Shown piece by piece: positions 10,860 to 22,545 of a DNA stretch of 64,000 nucleotides (within the stretch, counting starts at the first letter, position 1; every line of letters begins with the position of its first letter). The notes below the pieces were generated by a model. The model ran no database searches, had not been told where the DNA came from, and saw only the letters and a list, made by a program, of their open reading frames with translations. A program made the position numbers and the translations under genes. Source of the stretch: Tetracentron sinense (taxonomy: Eukaryota; Streptophyta; Magnoliopsida; Trochodendrales; Trochodendraceae); contig CM026574.1 of assembly GCA_015143295.1 (NCBI GenBank), positions 10,666,938 to 10,730,937 on the forward strand, given 5' to 3'.

Positions 10860-13800
10860 ACACTACAAAATATCGATGTCTTATAAGAGTAGGATTTTTT
10901 TTTTTTGGTTTGATATATACGTTTAGGCCGCAACGCAGGTTAGGTGTTAGGTGTTAGTATCTGTTCAGTTAGTGGGCGGTGGGTGGAGAGTATATACAAA
11001 CTCCCACCCTCTCGGGAATGGAATCCAGTACCTCCCCCCAAAGCAGGGGATACACTACCACTGGGACAAAGCCCGTGTGTGTGTGTGTAGGACCTTGTTT
11101 TTAGACACTATGTTTCGACCTAATTATTATCAATGCTTCATACATTGAATTTGCGCCCGTACATAAGCTGCACAATTCACCGAATTGGAACCCACCATTT
11201 AGTAGGCCCCACGAGGAATTCCCCATCAATTAATTATTACCAAATACTTTAACAAATTTTCCTTTTATTCATTTTGAATAGCTTTCCAAATGAATGCGAT
11301 CAATGGGAAGGTTGTAATCATTGATTGATTTCATCTTCACTATTCTGGTGCCGAGCTTGGCTTGAACATGCTCGACTTTGATTCGAGATCAAATTTCAGC
11401 TGGAGCATAATTTGTACAAGTTGATTCACTTAATTATTTTGTTTAATTTTACATGGTTTTAATAAAGATATTTATTAATAAATTATAATACAAGAAACTA
11501 TAAAAAATAATATATTTATATATAAAAATAAGATTTCGGAGTAGTCTTTCGTTCCCAAAAATAGAGTTAGATCATGTTTCTGTTTTTAACTTCTTAACTT
11601 TTTGGTATTATTATTGCTTATACTTGTTTATTATAAATTAAAATTATTACAACCATAATAAATAAAGTTAAAAGTATTATTTATATTAATATAAATAATA
11701 GTATAAAAAAATGTGTATATATAATATAATAGTTCGAATAGAGTCAAGTTGAGCTCAATCTGAACCAAGCCCTAAATGAGTCGAGTTGAATCAAATAGGA
11801 TCCGGCTTGAGCTTTGCTTGTTTAAACATTCGAACCTGAAATGTTAACTTGAACTTGGTTTAAACGAGCCGAGATGATGAGCTAGCTTAGCTTCAGTGCA
11901 ACCCTAATCTTAGCTATGAGATATTTTTGTGTGTACCAATTGAATGATGACAATTTCTTATTGGACCTATCGACTCACCATTGGCTTTTCTCAACCGGTT
12001 TATAATTGAGTTGGACCTAGGTTGGATCCTCCAAACTCATCTACCATAATACGTAATCTAATTTATTAATATCATATGTAATTAAATATTTATATAATAA
12101 CATTAAATGTAGAGAGATTGAAGATGATGTTTCCTACAAAATTAGAATGAATTGATGAGTGGCTAAAGTAAAAATGTACTTTCAATGCATTTTAGTTAAA
12201 CTAACAAAAAGTAATTTATGAAATTTAAATCAGAATAACTATCTTTTATTGAGCAACTAAGAATAGCATATTGATAGGGTAACCGTATTTGAGAGTACCA
12301 TGTTGAAATATATGAGTGAAAATACTTTTAAAACTAATAATAATACCGTATAGGAGTATGTTGGATTAAACAAGGAAGTCTCAATATGCCATGAAACAAA
12401 AGAGAAATATTGATTAAGATAGTTTGAACAAATTCCACGAAAATAAGTGATTGCATAAGTAAAAGTTGGTCAATTACTGCAAGCTTAAATCTCAAAAACA
12501 AGTGATTATTTTAATTTTGTTCGCTCCAGAGCAGCTCTTATAAGGCGGTTAGGTATGGGTCATACCCAAACAACCTGATATATACAAGACTGTTCCAACC
12601 AGAACATACTTATATTGAGCATAGGTAGCTTGCAAGGCTTGGGATTCGAAGCCGGGTTTAGAATTTGAAAAGTGAACGCACATACCTGTGATGGACTACA
12701 TAAGTAAAGATTGTGAAAAAAAAATCACATTGCATGCTTTAACTAAGGATATATCTATGTAAAATTCAGGTTTATAACTATTTATTTCATCAGAGAAGCA
12801 AGGTTTGCTCCATTGGTTGCGTGTCTTACACCACACATTTTTTCGATATCAAGCCCTGAGGTGTGGTGGTTGAGAAATTCACCGGTTCACCAACCTAGCG
12901 TGGTTACTAACCCTACTGGCCTCTCATCTCCTATAAAAAAAAATCTATTATTATTATTATTTTTATTATTATTGTTATTGTTATTATTTATTTCATGAGA
13001 ATTTAAGCGGGTAGATTAGTGTTAGTGTGCCTTTCCAACCCAAATGTAAACGGGTCGGATTGAGATAAGGCAATGTCCATGGAATCGTTGGTTGGGCCAA
13101 ACCCGAGCCCCAAACGCAGTGCCTAGTTTGTAGACGACCACTACGTGCCAGAATTAGTTGGGGATGGGACCTAAACGACCGTTGAAAAATCTGAAAGACG
13201 ATTTGTCTGTGGAAGGTGGTGGGACCCTACCGCCTGCCGTACAAACGGTGAGTGCACCTAAATTGCATCACCAAAGCTAGAAAACGAAAAGATATCCCAG
13301 TTGCTTTGCTCCCAATTTTTTAGGGTTTTACTGAGGGACCCACAGATGCATCACTCAGATCTCCCTCGACCATAAGAATCTGTATATGCGTCACACATTA
13401 ATAATAAAGTGCCTTTTAAGCAAATCTTGACGAGATTGATTTGCTTACCATGCTTGTATTTGTGTTTTTTTAAAAAGGGAAATAGCTAAGACTGGACCTT
13501 ATTGGTCCGGTAGCTTTTTTTTATTATTATTATTATCAGAGGGGGGATTAAGGGACCAGAACAGCATACAAATGTACCACATAAGAGGCTTTAGACAATA
13601 TAACATGCAAGTTGAAATGGTAGATGACGAAATAAATAGTCATTTTCGACCCTTCCAAATGTATCACGGATGTTGTGACGAATTTTTAATTTTTTTCACA
13701 AACGATATAAAGCAAGCCGAGAGAGTGCCTACTCTCGAATAGAATTGAACTCGAACTCAATTATGCTCAAGGAAGCAAAACATAGTGTGGATACAACAGG

Positions 13801-13985
13801 ACATGTGAGCTAGAGAATGGAGTGGTATCCTTGGAACCCATTGATCTGAACAAATATTAACATGTTGGCCATTGCCCATATCCCATGCTAATCCATCATA
13901 TATATTACTTTACGACCTAAAAGTATACTCTTCCATCCCCAAGAATCATATGGTTGGGAGGGACCCATCAAATGTCCAGGTAATG
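10860..13985. other. Intergenic repeat-rich DNA
   Basis: No gene recognised. It includes AT-rich sequence at 11400-11720, GAGTCGAGTT/GAGCTC-rich repeat at 11730-11910 like the 18.5-19.4 kb element, an (ATT)n tract at about 12946-12990, and GGGTCGG-type repeat at 13050-13110. At 12806-12950 there is a poly(A)-tailed sequence that may be another retroposon fragment. Confidence 0.45.
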
Positions 13986-13989
13986 AAAA

Positions 13990-15240
13990 TACGTTGCCTA
14001 TGCGCTACCCTAAATCAAAGTGAACAATGCTAGATAAATCGTCATGACATACTCCCCACTTATCAAGTCGATGACCTCGTCAACTTGTTCACTAAGTAGA
14101 CTTCAATCTTGTCTGCGAACAAGCAAAGAGCGACTCTTAACCCCCAACGGGCTTTAACATCAAATAGTTATTTCCAAATTATCAAATACTCCATATGTGT
14201 AGGCATAATCAATGAGATTTAGACACAATGAGCTACAACAATATGATCTAGCAACTCTTGCTAACAAGCAATTTCTGCATTCTTGTTTCACTCCTTAGCA
14301 AATTTGTAAGCTCTAGTAACTCTTGCTAACGAGCTTGATTGGATGTTGATTTCTTCCAAATTGTCGATCTTCACCACTAACTTTGACCTAAGCAACTAGT
14401 GCTTTTACACATGAAGGCAACATGCATGACAAGGAACTCCTTCTCTTGAGCTGTGTAGTATCGTTGAGCCTCAGATAGCTTTCATCTCTCGAACACAATC
14501 GGATGTCCTTATTGGACATATTCCACCAATCATCCTAAGGCACCTGCAGTTTGTACTTCAAATGGCTTTATCAAGTTTGATAGTTCAAGAACTGGAAATC
14601 AATCCATCAGAGACTTCTAGGAATCTCTTGACCATACCCACAAATGCTCCTTCTTGAGTATCAGTCAATAGTATATTGGCTATTATTGTTGTCACTGAAT
14701 AACCCTTGATGAACTTCAGTAGTAGTTCATAAGGTGTAGAAATATTGTAGTTCGATGGCAGTGGTCAGTGGATTTCCCTCTTGGATGACACATATCTTCT
14801 CATCCATCTTTACTTGTCTCTTTTCTCAAACACAATCAAGGAACCCAAGGCGATCTAGCGTGGACGAACACTTCTTGAGATAAAGATAGTGTCTCCTTAA
14901 CAAGTTCAAAACCTTGCGCAAGTTCTTCACATTCTCCTCAAGGGTCGAGCTATACATGAATATATCCAAGTAGATCACCACAAACTTTTAAGAAACTTAT
15001 GAAAGATCTCCTTCATCGCTGTTAAGAAGGTAGCTAGTGTATTGGTAAGACTACATGGGATCACCGTTAATTTATATATGGTGTATCTATTGACGCAAGT
15101 TGCCATAGTCTCATCATCCTCCGCAATAGGAACCTCATAGTATCCTAACTGCGAATCAAGTTTTCTGAAGTATTTAGCTATTCCGATTTGGTCGAATAAG
15201 TTGCCAATTAAATGGCTGGGATTACTTCTTTTTTTTTTAA
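13990..15240 (-). pseudogene. Decayed Ty3/gypsy reverse transcriptase and RNase H
   Basis: On the minus strand, going down from about 15230, frames read like gypsy RT: FRKLDSQLGYYEVPI, then ETMATCVNRYTIYKLTVIPC (family: KTAF-x-TRYG-x-YEF-x-VMPFGL), then FVVIYLDIFMYSS, where the catalytic YLDD is altered to YLDI, then LEENVKNLRKVLNLL. Farther down (about 14600-14400) come GHPIVFER and KLSEAQRYYTAQEKE, the RNase H signature. Many stops and frameshifts. No LTRs could be assigned. Lineage is uncertain; it is not the Tat element at 21 kb. Confidence 0.7.
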
Positions 15241-15662
15241 TATCGATAATGCATGCAAAACCGACCTCATCATATATGCTTATGTAACGTGATTGTATTC
15301 GTGTGGGTCAGGTTTTAATCGGCAATGACATCCCACATGATGTATATGTAAATATATAGTTAACTGATTCAAACCATGACTAAAAGAAATTCCTTAACCG
15401 TAACTTGCTTGTGTAAACATCATACAAATAGATTATCATTGTATCAGTGTTTTGTCATAATATATATAACAAGTTAAATATTATGTTGAAGTTATTTAAT
15501 CAGCAGAGCACATGTGTGCTCTAGCTCGACTCGTTAAACAATCGGCTTACAAAACAAGCTCGACTCGTTAAGCTAAGCAATCGAGCTAACAAAACCAAAG
15601 TTCCATAAAGGATTGTATGCGGTTGTGTTCGCGTGGGTGATAGGGGCGGAGGGAATTTTTTT

Positions 15663-15693
<31 letters not shown>

Positions 15694-17022
15694 GGGGCGA
15701 AATATATGTTTAAAAGAACTAATGGACTTGCAAGGTATGGAGCTTGAGGTTTTGGGTTGAACCTTTAAGAGTGGGTGAATTTTTATACACAAGAATAAGT
15801 AGGTGAACTTTAAGAATGGGCGAATTTGAACCAATGGCATAACCGTACTCAATTGGGGGACCCACTATATATATAAGACAAAAAAATTTGGGGGACCAAC
15901 TATAATAATAAAATTAAAAATATTTGTGGGGCCCACTATTTAATACCCGATGAAGGAATTACCAAAAATTTGGGGGGGGGTGGTGGAGCCAGGATTCATG
16001 GGCAAGGGGCCAATAATGGGGATTCGGGGGAGTAGCCCCCGAAATATTTTTTTGAGGGTCACGTTCATGGACCTTGTCTCCGTTTGGTAAGGGATATATT
16101 TGTTAATCAAAAGTTTAGAGGGGCTAGAGCACCCGTCCCCTCGGCTTCACCCCTCTCCGAGGCTACGCCCTACTAGGATTATAGGAAATCTTTTTTTTTT
16201 TCAAAATTTCAAGGGGGGGCTTTAGCCCCCTAGGCCCCATGTGGCTCCGCCCTGGGGGAGGGGGACCATGTCCCCCTGGCTCCACCCCAATGTGGGTCAA
16301 ATTTCAACCAGCAATCACATTCCAAATCATCACAGATTAACAGGCTAAAAAAAGGATTCCCCATGGTCTGGAACACTCAATCAATGCTCTCTGTTCTCTT
16401 GGTTAATTATTTTAACCCTAGTTAACATAAGCCTTTTAGTTAGTCATCAAGGATTAGTTCTTACCTAAATAGGGTTTTATAAATTTGTTATTTTCTTACT
16501 TGACACATCAATCCGTGATTGCGTGTGCATTCCAAATTCGGATCACGCAAGCGTAGAGAAGACGAGTCCATAGTTAATCTATGATAAACATATAATTATA
16601 AAAAATACCATAGATTTTAGAGTGAATTCTGATCTTGACCTAATTGTAAATGGGTTGAAAAAACATAAACAAAACATGAGTCACCGGTCCAAGATCTCAA
16701 CCGTACCCGTGAGAAGTTGGTCGATTTATCAGTTGGCTCAGAAATTGCTAACCCATTGACTGCATGGCCATCATATGGGGCTTTAAATAGATATCATATG
16801 AAGTGAATATATCAGATATTTAATTTGATGTTTGATCGATTATCAAAAACAATGTACGGATTCAAATTCAATATTATGCGACTTAACTGATAATTTTACC
16901 CCCACCTCTTGCATGAGTGGTAGGGGTGTGGCCTTCAATGGGCAAGGTCTGGGTATCTAATGCCCTTGGGGTAAGTGTTGCAAGAGCCTCAATGCCCCAT
17001 CTAACTACTGACCGTGTAGGGC
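15241..17022. other. Intergenic, remnants of GGGGCGGAGCC-type elements and homopolymer tracts
   Basis: No coding region. The 15.6-16.3 kb part is built from repeated GGGGCGGAG / GGAGCCAGGATT / GGCTCCGCCC phrases, typical ends of dispersed plant non-autonomous transposons, nested and broken. A related, better-bounded element is at 39885-40691. A GCTCGACTCGTTAAG repeat lies at 15520-15590. Confidence 0.45.
15656..15697. repeat. T17-G25 homopolymer junction
   Basis: Seventeen T followed directly by 25 G. A G25 tract could form G-quadruplexes and is also a common place for sequencing or assembly errors. Confidence 0.9.
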
Positions 17023-17023
17023 G

Positions 17024-17500
17024 TGTGATTATAGGCTTGCAATTGAGATTGTAGGGCGCGTGTGTGTGTCTTGTGGGTGTGTGTTGAGTGTGTTTGGTTA
17101 GTTCAAATATCAAAAAGGACTTTGCTATTGAGACCGCATTAGGGCCGAGACCTCACGCATGTGTGCGGGATTTCAGGTGGGGTCCATCATCACATGGTGG
17201 GCCCCACCTGAAATCTCGTGCACATGCACGAGGTCTCGGAGGTCTCGGCCCTTATACGGTCTCAAAAGCATTTCCCTATCAAAAAAAGACAAAAACAGTG
17301 TGGTGTGTGTTGCTCTCTTATGAGCTGTTAGCCCATTTATCCCACCTCGTTTAACGACTGTAGGGGCCTTCTCCTTCAAGTATTCCCACCTCACCCCTCT
17401 TTTTTGAGGGGTGTGTGTGGTTATAGGCTTGCGTTTGAGATTGTAGGGTGTGTGTGTGTCTTGTGGGTGTGTGTTGAGTGTGTTTGGTTAGTTCAAATAA
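17024..17500. repeat. About 85-bp direct repeat flanking a foldback MITE
   Basis: The phrase starting GTGTGATTATAGGCTTGC and ending TTTGGTTAGTTCAAAT occurs at about 17024-17108 and again at about 17410-17498. The two copies are nearly identical, with a few changes and length variation in the GT-rich part. The ~300 bp between them contains the 17123-17270 element. Confidence 0.75.
17123..17270. mobile_element. Foldback MITE, 148 bp
   Basis: Almost the entire element is one long inverted repeat: the left arm starts TGCTATTGAGACCGCATTAG and the right arm, reverse-complemented, starts TGCTTTTGAGACCGTATAAG. The arms run through GGCCGAGACC and TTTCAGGTGGGG to a short loop near 17195. A fragment of the same end (GGACTTTGCTATGGAGAC) occurs near 33450. 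No coding capacity. Confidence 0.75.
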
Positions 17501-17956
17501 TAATTTAAAATAAAAAAAACTATTGACCGTACTGTACTGACTCTAAACATGCATGCCCCATACCAAAAAAAAACTGATTATCTTAACAAGTAATAAATAT
17601 AGCTTTCTACTACTAATAAAAGTATCAGAGTATCCTAAACTTTCTCTGGACTTATCCCTTCACCTTATTTTATTATATAAAAAATAATTATTTTAAAATT
17701 TAAATAGAAATATAATTTGATTACAATCGATAAGTAGTAGAGGTATAGTTTGATTATAATTGATAAGTAAAAGTATAATTGGATTACAATTATAATAATT
17801 ATAAGAATAAAACATATTTCTTCTCGCGTTGATCACTTCCTTCTCCACAAGAACTTGGTGATATCATGTGGGTCGTGTAGCTGTCTATTGACTTAGTTCT
17901 TTTTCATTGAAACCTTGAATAATCCAAACACATTCTCAACTCAAGCAGATTTTCGA
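17501..17956. other. AT-rich intergenic DNA
   Basis: No gene recognised. A TATAATTTGATTACAATYGATAAGTA phrase is loosely repeated two to three times at about 17707-17790. Confidence 0.5.
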
Positions 17957-18232
17957 CAAAGAGCAATAGTCCCCTCGTCGGTCCGAGGAGGGGACTATTC
18001 CTCCTCGCTCTCACATAGCCAACCCTTCAACTCCTTTTAACTTGGGTTAGTTATTTTAATCTTTTAGTTAAATTTTTTTTTGTAAAAACTAAGGGTAGAT
18101 GGGTGAATCCTAAGGGTGGATGAATCTTAACCACAGTTAAATGAGGTTAGAAAGGGGACACATGGCAAGAAAATGGAGCTGAGACGGCCCTCCTCGCGTC
18201 ACCGACCGAGGAGCTGACTATTTTCCTTTGAC
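17957..18232. mobile_element. Foldback element copy C (conserved core, terminal hairpins)
   Basis: Left hairpin: AATAGTCCCCTC (17965-17976) with GAGGGGACTATT (17988-17999), 12 bp perfect. Right hairpin: CTCCTCG (18190-18196) with CGAGGAG (18207-18213). Inside are the family blocks: CTCCTTTTAACTTGGGTTAG, a T-rich centre, GGATGAATCTTAACCACAG, TTAAATGAGGTTAGAAAGG and GGGACACATGG. The hairpin sequences differ from copies A and E. Confidence 0.65.
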
Positions 18233-18553
18233 AAAAGACCTTCCTTGACAACCACTCGCTCAAATAATTTGTGGATTTTCCTCCATAGATGAGTACGTAG
18301 ATCCATGGATTTTTTATATTCAGTATTTTTTAGATCTTTCAATGTGTGCATATATATATATATATATATTACTCTCATTATGGGTTTATTTTCTTATTCC
18401 TCATTTTGGGCTTTCTTCTTAAATTTCATATTATAGGGATTTTTGTTGAAGGATATTGATATGATATAAACCATCATTGGTGGGCTCATTTAATATCTTT
18501 TTATTTGTTTTACCTTGTGCTGCGTTGAACCCAATATTTGATCAGCTTGAAAT
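18233..18553. other. AT-rich intergenic DNA
   Basis: A (TA)n microsatellite at about 18350-18369. Otherwise nothing recognised. Confidence 0.5.
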
Positions 18554-19386
18554 TGGGGTGATATCAAGCCGAGCTGAGCCGGTTCGGCACACTCAACAAC
18601 TGTTCAAGCTCGGCTCAAACTCAAGTCGAGCACCTCAGCCCATGTTCAAGCTGAGGCTCGTAAGATACTAGAGCTCGGCTCGAGTGTTTTTATATATAAA
18701 TCTTAAAACTTGCTTTTCGTTAGGCTCGAGCTGGGCTCGAGCTCACAACAGTTTCTCCAGCTAACAAAACGAAAGCTCTATCCTTACTCTTTTGTAGGCA
18801 ACCATTTTCCCAAATGTCACTTTTGTTTTCGATGTGAGACTAAAAAAAGTCCACAAAGGAAGCAAGGAAGCATGAAGGCTTGCAAGACAAGCTACATCAC
18901 GTTCATCACTGTTTTTGCCTAAATAATTCCTTGTGTTTCCAAAGGGAAATGCGCCCACCTTGGTTCCGGTGCTGCCCATAACCCATGTTATGATCACCTG
19001 CCCACCTTGGTTCCGGCCCTTCTCTCACTTAACCTCTTAAGTCTTAACTAATCACACTCACACTATCGTCTTTCAGACCATTAAAAAATATATTTTTTAA
19101 AATAATTATCTATATTTAACTAAAAATAAAATAAATGTATAAATATATTAATTTTTAGTATTTACATATAAATATAAATAAATTATATATATTTTAAAAT
19201 ATATATGTAATCGAACCCAGCTTTTATCAAGCCAAGCAGGGTTGTGTTCAAGTATGGCTCGTTTTCTAAACGAGCACCAAAATAGTGTTCAAGCTCGGCT
19301 CGTTTACTAAATAAACGAACGATACTCCAGCTTTTAACGAGTCGAGCCCGAGTAGTTCACGAACATTTTGCTCAATAACCACCCCT
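18554..19386. mobile_element. Probable non-autonomous DNA transposon with GAGCTCGGCTCG subterminal repeats
   Basis: The left end reads GGGGTGATATCAAGCCGAGC and the right end, reverse-complemented, GGGGTGGTTATTGAGCAAAA: imperfect terminal inverted repeats. Multiple CAAGCTCGGCTC / GAGCTGGGCTCG motifs are clustered near both ends (18560-18745 and 19215-19360), as in many hAT-like non-autonomous elements. The middle is unrelated AT-rich DNA. No target duplication was identified and there is no transposase. Confidence 0.45.
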
Positions 19387-20914
19387 AGCTGGAATCTGGG
19401 CTGTGTGAGTGGAGTTCAATTCTAATTTGCTCATCTAATGGCTTAAAGTTCTTAAATTTTCTATTTGAGGAAATTAAAAGCTATTCAAGTTAAACTCAAG
19501 TTTGTGGGGTTAGTTATTGTTTCGGATTAAAAACAACAATTATAACTCTTCTTTTGTTTTTTTTTCTTTGATATTTTCCTTTGATGACAATTAATGATAT
19601 TCCTAATCAAAATAGCTAGAAGGGGACATACCCCATGTACTAAAAACTGACAAATTGGCACTTCATCATCTACTTTACTTCTATATTCTAGCTTCGAATT
19701 GGAATAATCCTTAGTGCTGATCATGCTAGAATATGTATATACTAGTAACTACCCCGTGCGATGCACTAAATAAGAAAAACTTTAATTTTTTAAAAAATAT
19801 TAAAGAACATTATAACTTATACTTTGTTATGTTATAATTCAAATACGAAAAAGTATATAGAGAAGAGATATATGCAAACAGTTTATTAAACTAAGGGACT
19901 AACCTATGACAAATTATAGAAAGCTAAAAATAATGGAAAATTAATTAATTTAGATTTTGAGAATTTAAGAATTTCAATTAATTCGGAAAGCAAATAGAAG
20001 CATGAGTTTTGATTTTCACCAATGCCTTAAATATTTGCTCACTCTAAAGAATAAAAATTTAAATTGAAGTCTTATTATATAATTTAGAAAAAAAATAATG
20101 GTTTTAATTAATGAATTTAATATTTAATTAAATGAAGGTCTTAATATCTAATTTAGAAAAAATAATTATTTTAATTAATAATTCTTCTTAAGTGGATGAT
20201 TAATTAATAAGAGAAATGATCAATGGTCCAATATTTAAAGAGTTGTGATAGAAGAAGTATCATTGAATGCATTTAGACAAATAATGATTTTAATTAAGGA
20301 TTCTTATTAAGAGAATGATCAATTAAGAGAATGTGTCATATCAAGAGACAGGTGGCATTAACATGAAGAGAGAATGAAGGATGTTAAGAGATGCTGCGTG
20401 AAATCAACCAACATATAATATTAGATGGATAGAGGCCTATATAGATAGATTCATATAGATTATTCTTATTTCCCTACATATGATCTCTGTTACAAGAGGA
20501 TAACACATCCATGTACCCAATCACCCACATATTTATACATTAATTGATAATTATTAGTGCTCATTGATAAATTAAAAGACATTCCAGATTTCAATAAATT
20601 TTCATCTATTTATCACATGAAATTAATCGCTTCCTCAGAAGAATGACTCTTTTGGGTTTACTCACATAAAAATATTTTAATTTTATTAGTAAAAATTAAT
20701 ACATTCAAAGTACGTACACCTTTAGTAATATATATATTCCTAAATGGGAGAGATGGTACAACATTGCAAAATAATTTAACCTAGATGATAAAAAAAATGG
20801 TACTTCACACTTATCCCGACATGCTACCATAAAATAACGAATCAGAATTTGGCCTCCCTTCAAGTTTAAACTTCGTTCTCAAGCTTAGCCCTCTCCGTCG
20901 AATAGGTATAAGAG
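19387..20914. other. AT-rich intergenic DNA with degenerate internal repeats
   Basis: Starts near a TACTAGTAACTACCCCGTGC phrase at 19738, of a kind common at edges of dispersed plant repeats. At 20060-20330, an AATTTAGAAAAAATAAT...TTTTAATTAA block is repeated about three times with divergence. No gene recognised. Confidence 0.45.
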
Positions 20915-21017
20915 CATTAATCCGCTCCTCGCTCAGTGGAGCAAGAAAGAGCAGTGTCTCGCACCCTCAATGGTACCTACAGGTGTGATCTTCTTGACAC
21001 TTATTAACTATGGTTAA
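20915..21017. mobile_element. Foldback element copy D, left part (split by the Tat insertion)
   Basis: This stretch ends CACTTATTAACTATGGTTAA and the sequence right of the Tat element resumes GTTAAGATTCAC at 32367. Removing the retrotransposon and one GTTAA restores the family core ATTAACTATGGTTAAGATTC. The outer part (GCTCC...GGAGC near 20925-20945) may be its terminal hairpin, but that is less clear than in copies A, C and E. Confidence 0.5.
21013..21017. repeat. Target-site duplication GTTAA (left)
   Basis: GTTAA here and at 32367-32371 flank the element exactly at its TG...CA ends. Confidence 0.95.
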
Positions 21018-21845
21018 TGAAGGGGAAATTTCCAGGAAGGACAGGCGTCAGCAATTGCTACTCGAACTCTGATTTACTGGTAGAAGGTAAGAGTTGAAGG
21101 GTGTGATACCCTGTCCTGTACTCCGATGCCAAAGTAAGTAGAGGTAGAAGATGATGAATAGTAACAAGCACAAAAGCAAGTGAGAGAAAAGAGCAAACAA
21201 TTCTCGGTCCCCTGCACTGAATTTCTCGGGGGTATTATAGGTTTAACTCAAAATGCCCATGGATGGCCATAGGTGCCCATACCACGTGTCCAGTACTCAT
21301 TACCAAATATGTCAGACAGATCTGCCATCTAACGTATCTCACGTGGGCACCTACTATGAATTCAATCGGTTTGTTTCTGACAGCACACAGAAGTGACCAG
21401 CATTAAATACCAAGACAGTGCTTTTCGCCTACTTGTTAGAATAAATCGATCGCCTCCTGATCACTTCCTCCTACGAGTCGGTCTCGTTGTTGACTCGAGC
21501 TCAGGTCTGTTGTGTATGCTTTAAAATGCGGGAAGGGCCTAGTTATCGGAAGATAACATATTCGTTGTGTAAGACAACGGAAACGTTGTCGAGAATACAA
21601 CGGGTACGTACAACGGGTACGTTTTGTATCAGACAACGGAAACGTTGTCTTGAGCACAACGGACATATTGTTCACAAGACTATGAGTACGTTTATGAAGC
21701 ACATACCGGAAACGTCATGCAACAGACAGCGGAACAGCTCTCTCTTCTAAGCACGTGATCCACGTGTCATACTTTGGTGCACATAACAACACAAGCTAGC
21801 TCGTTCTCCAACACTTAATCAATTTTATGAATTTTATCCCTTACA
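21018..21845 (-). repeat. 3' LTR of the Tat element
   Basis: Aligns throughout with 31551-32366. It carries a 13-bp tandem duplication (TACAACGGGTACG twice at about 21596-21621) that the other LTR lacks, and its TATA region is damaged (GTATTATAGG instead of GTATTTATAGG). Confidence 0.95.
21573..21649. repeat. Two perfect 7-bp hairpins with GAAA loops in the LTR
   Basis: GACAACG-GAAA-CGTTGTC occurs at 21573-21590 and again at 21632-21649. CGGAAACG-type half-motifs recur to about 21715. Confidence 0.9.
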
Positions 21846-21860
21846 ATTTGCCCCTTTATG
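21846..21860 (-). other. Polypurine tract of the Tat element
   Basis: The minus strand reads ATAAAGGGGCAAA directly before the 3' LTR start TGTAAGGG. The PPT primes plus-strand DNA synthesis during reverse transcription. Confidence 0.75.
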
Positions 21861-22283
21861 ATGCTTGGAACGTAGTTCGAAGTAACATAAACGAACAAAA
21901 AGCAACAAATCGTACCTGACTCGGCTCCCGGAATTCGTATCGTTGCACGATTCAAATGTTAAGGAAACTGAACGTTCGCTCCAGCTGGCATGCGCGTGCG
22001 AACCGTCACACCTCATTAATGTCTAGTAGGCTGTCATCATATCTTCTTTTGGAATTCAAAACGCTTTATCTCTCTGACGGTTATCCTCTTTGTCTAAAAA
22101 GACAATGATGCCCTTGTTTTTACTGTTTCGTTTCTTTGAGACGAAGGATACCTTGGTCCTACAAGACATATATTCTGACATACACAGTTTATATAGCATA
22201 AATGACCATCCTAACCTTGCCTTTTGCGAATGTGTACAGTTCTGGCATGGGGTATTCCCGTCTTCTCCTCTGTTCCCAAATGC

Positions 22284-22290
22284 CTATAAA
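22284..22290 (+). promoter_or_regulatory. Candidate TATA box for the antisense accessory ORF
   Basis: CTATAAA, 256 bp upstream of the ATG at 22546. An alternative TATA-like TTTATATAG lies at about 22188. Position and sequence only. Confidence 0.35.
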
Positions 22291-22545
22291 CAGCGAAGGG
22301 ACTGCCTTGTTTTGGTCATTCTGTTCTTCGAAGCACTGTTACTCTGCCGAATTCGCGCCTGAAGCAAAGTTCTCCATCTGCAAGCTTTCTTCACCCTCGT
22401 CCTCTACTGTAGTACGTTTTTTCATCCCTTCCTTGCTTTTCACTGTTTTCTTCGTTCTTTTTCTCCTCTGGTTCGTTTGTCCCTCTCCATCTTTTCTCCT
22501 TCACCTTATTCTCTCTTCTACTTCTTGCTCTTCGTTCCTGGTACC

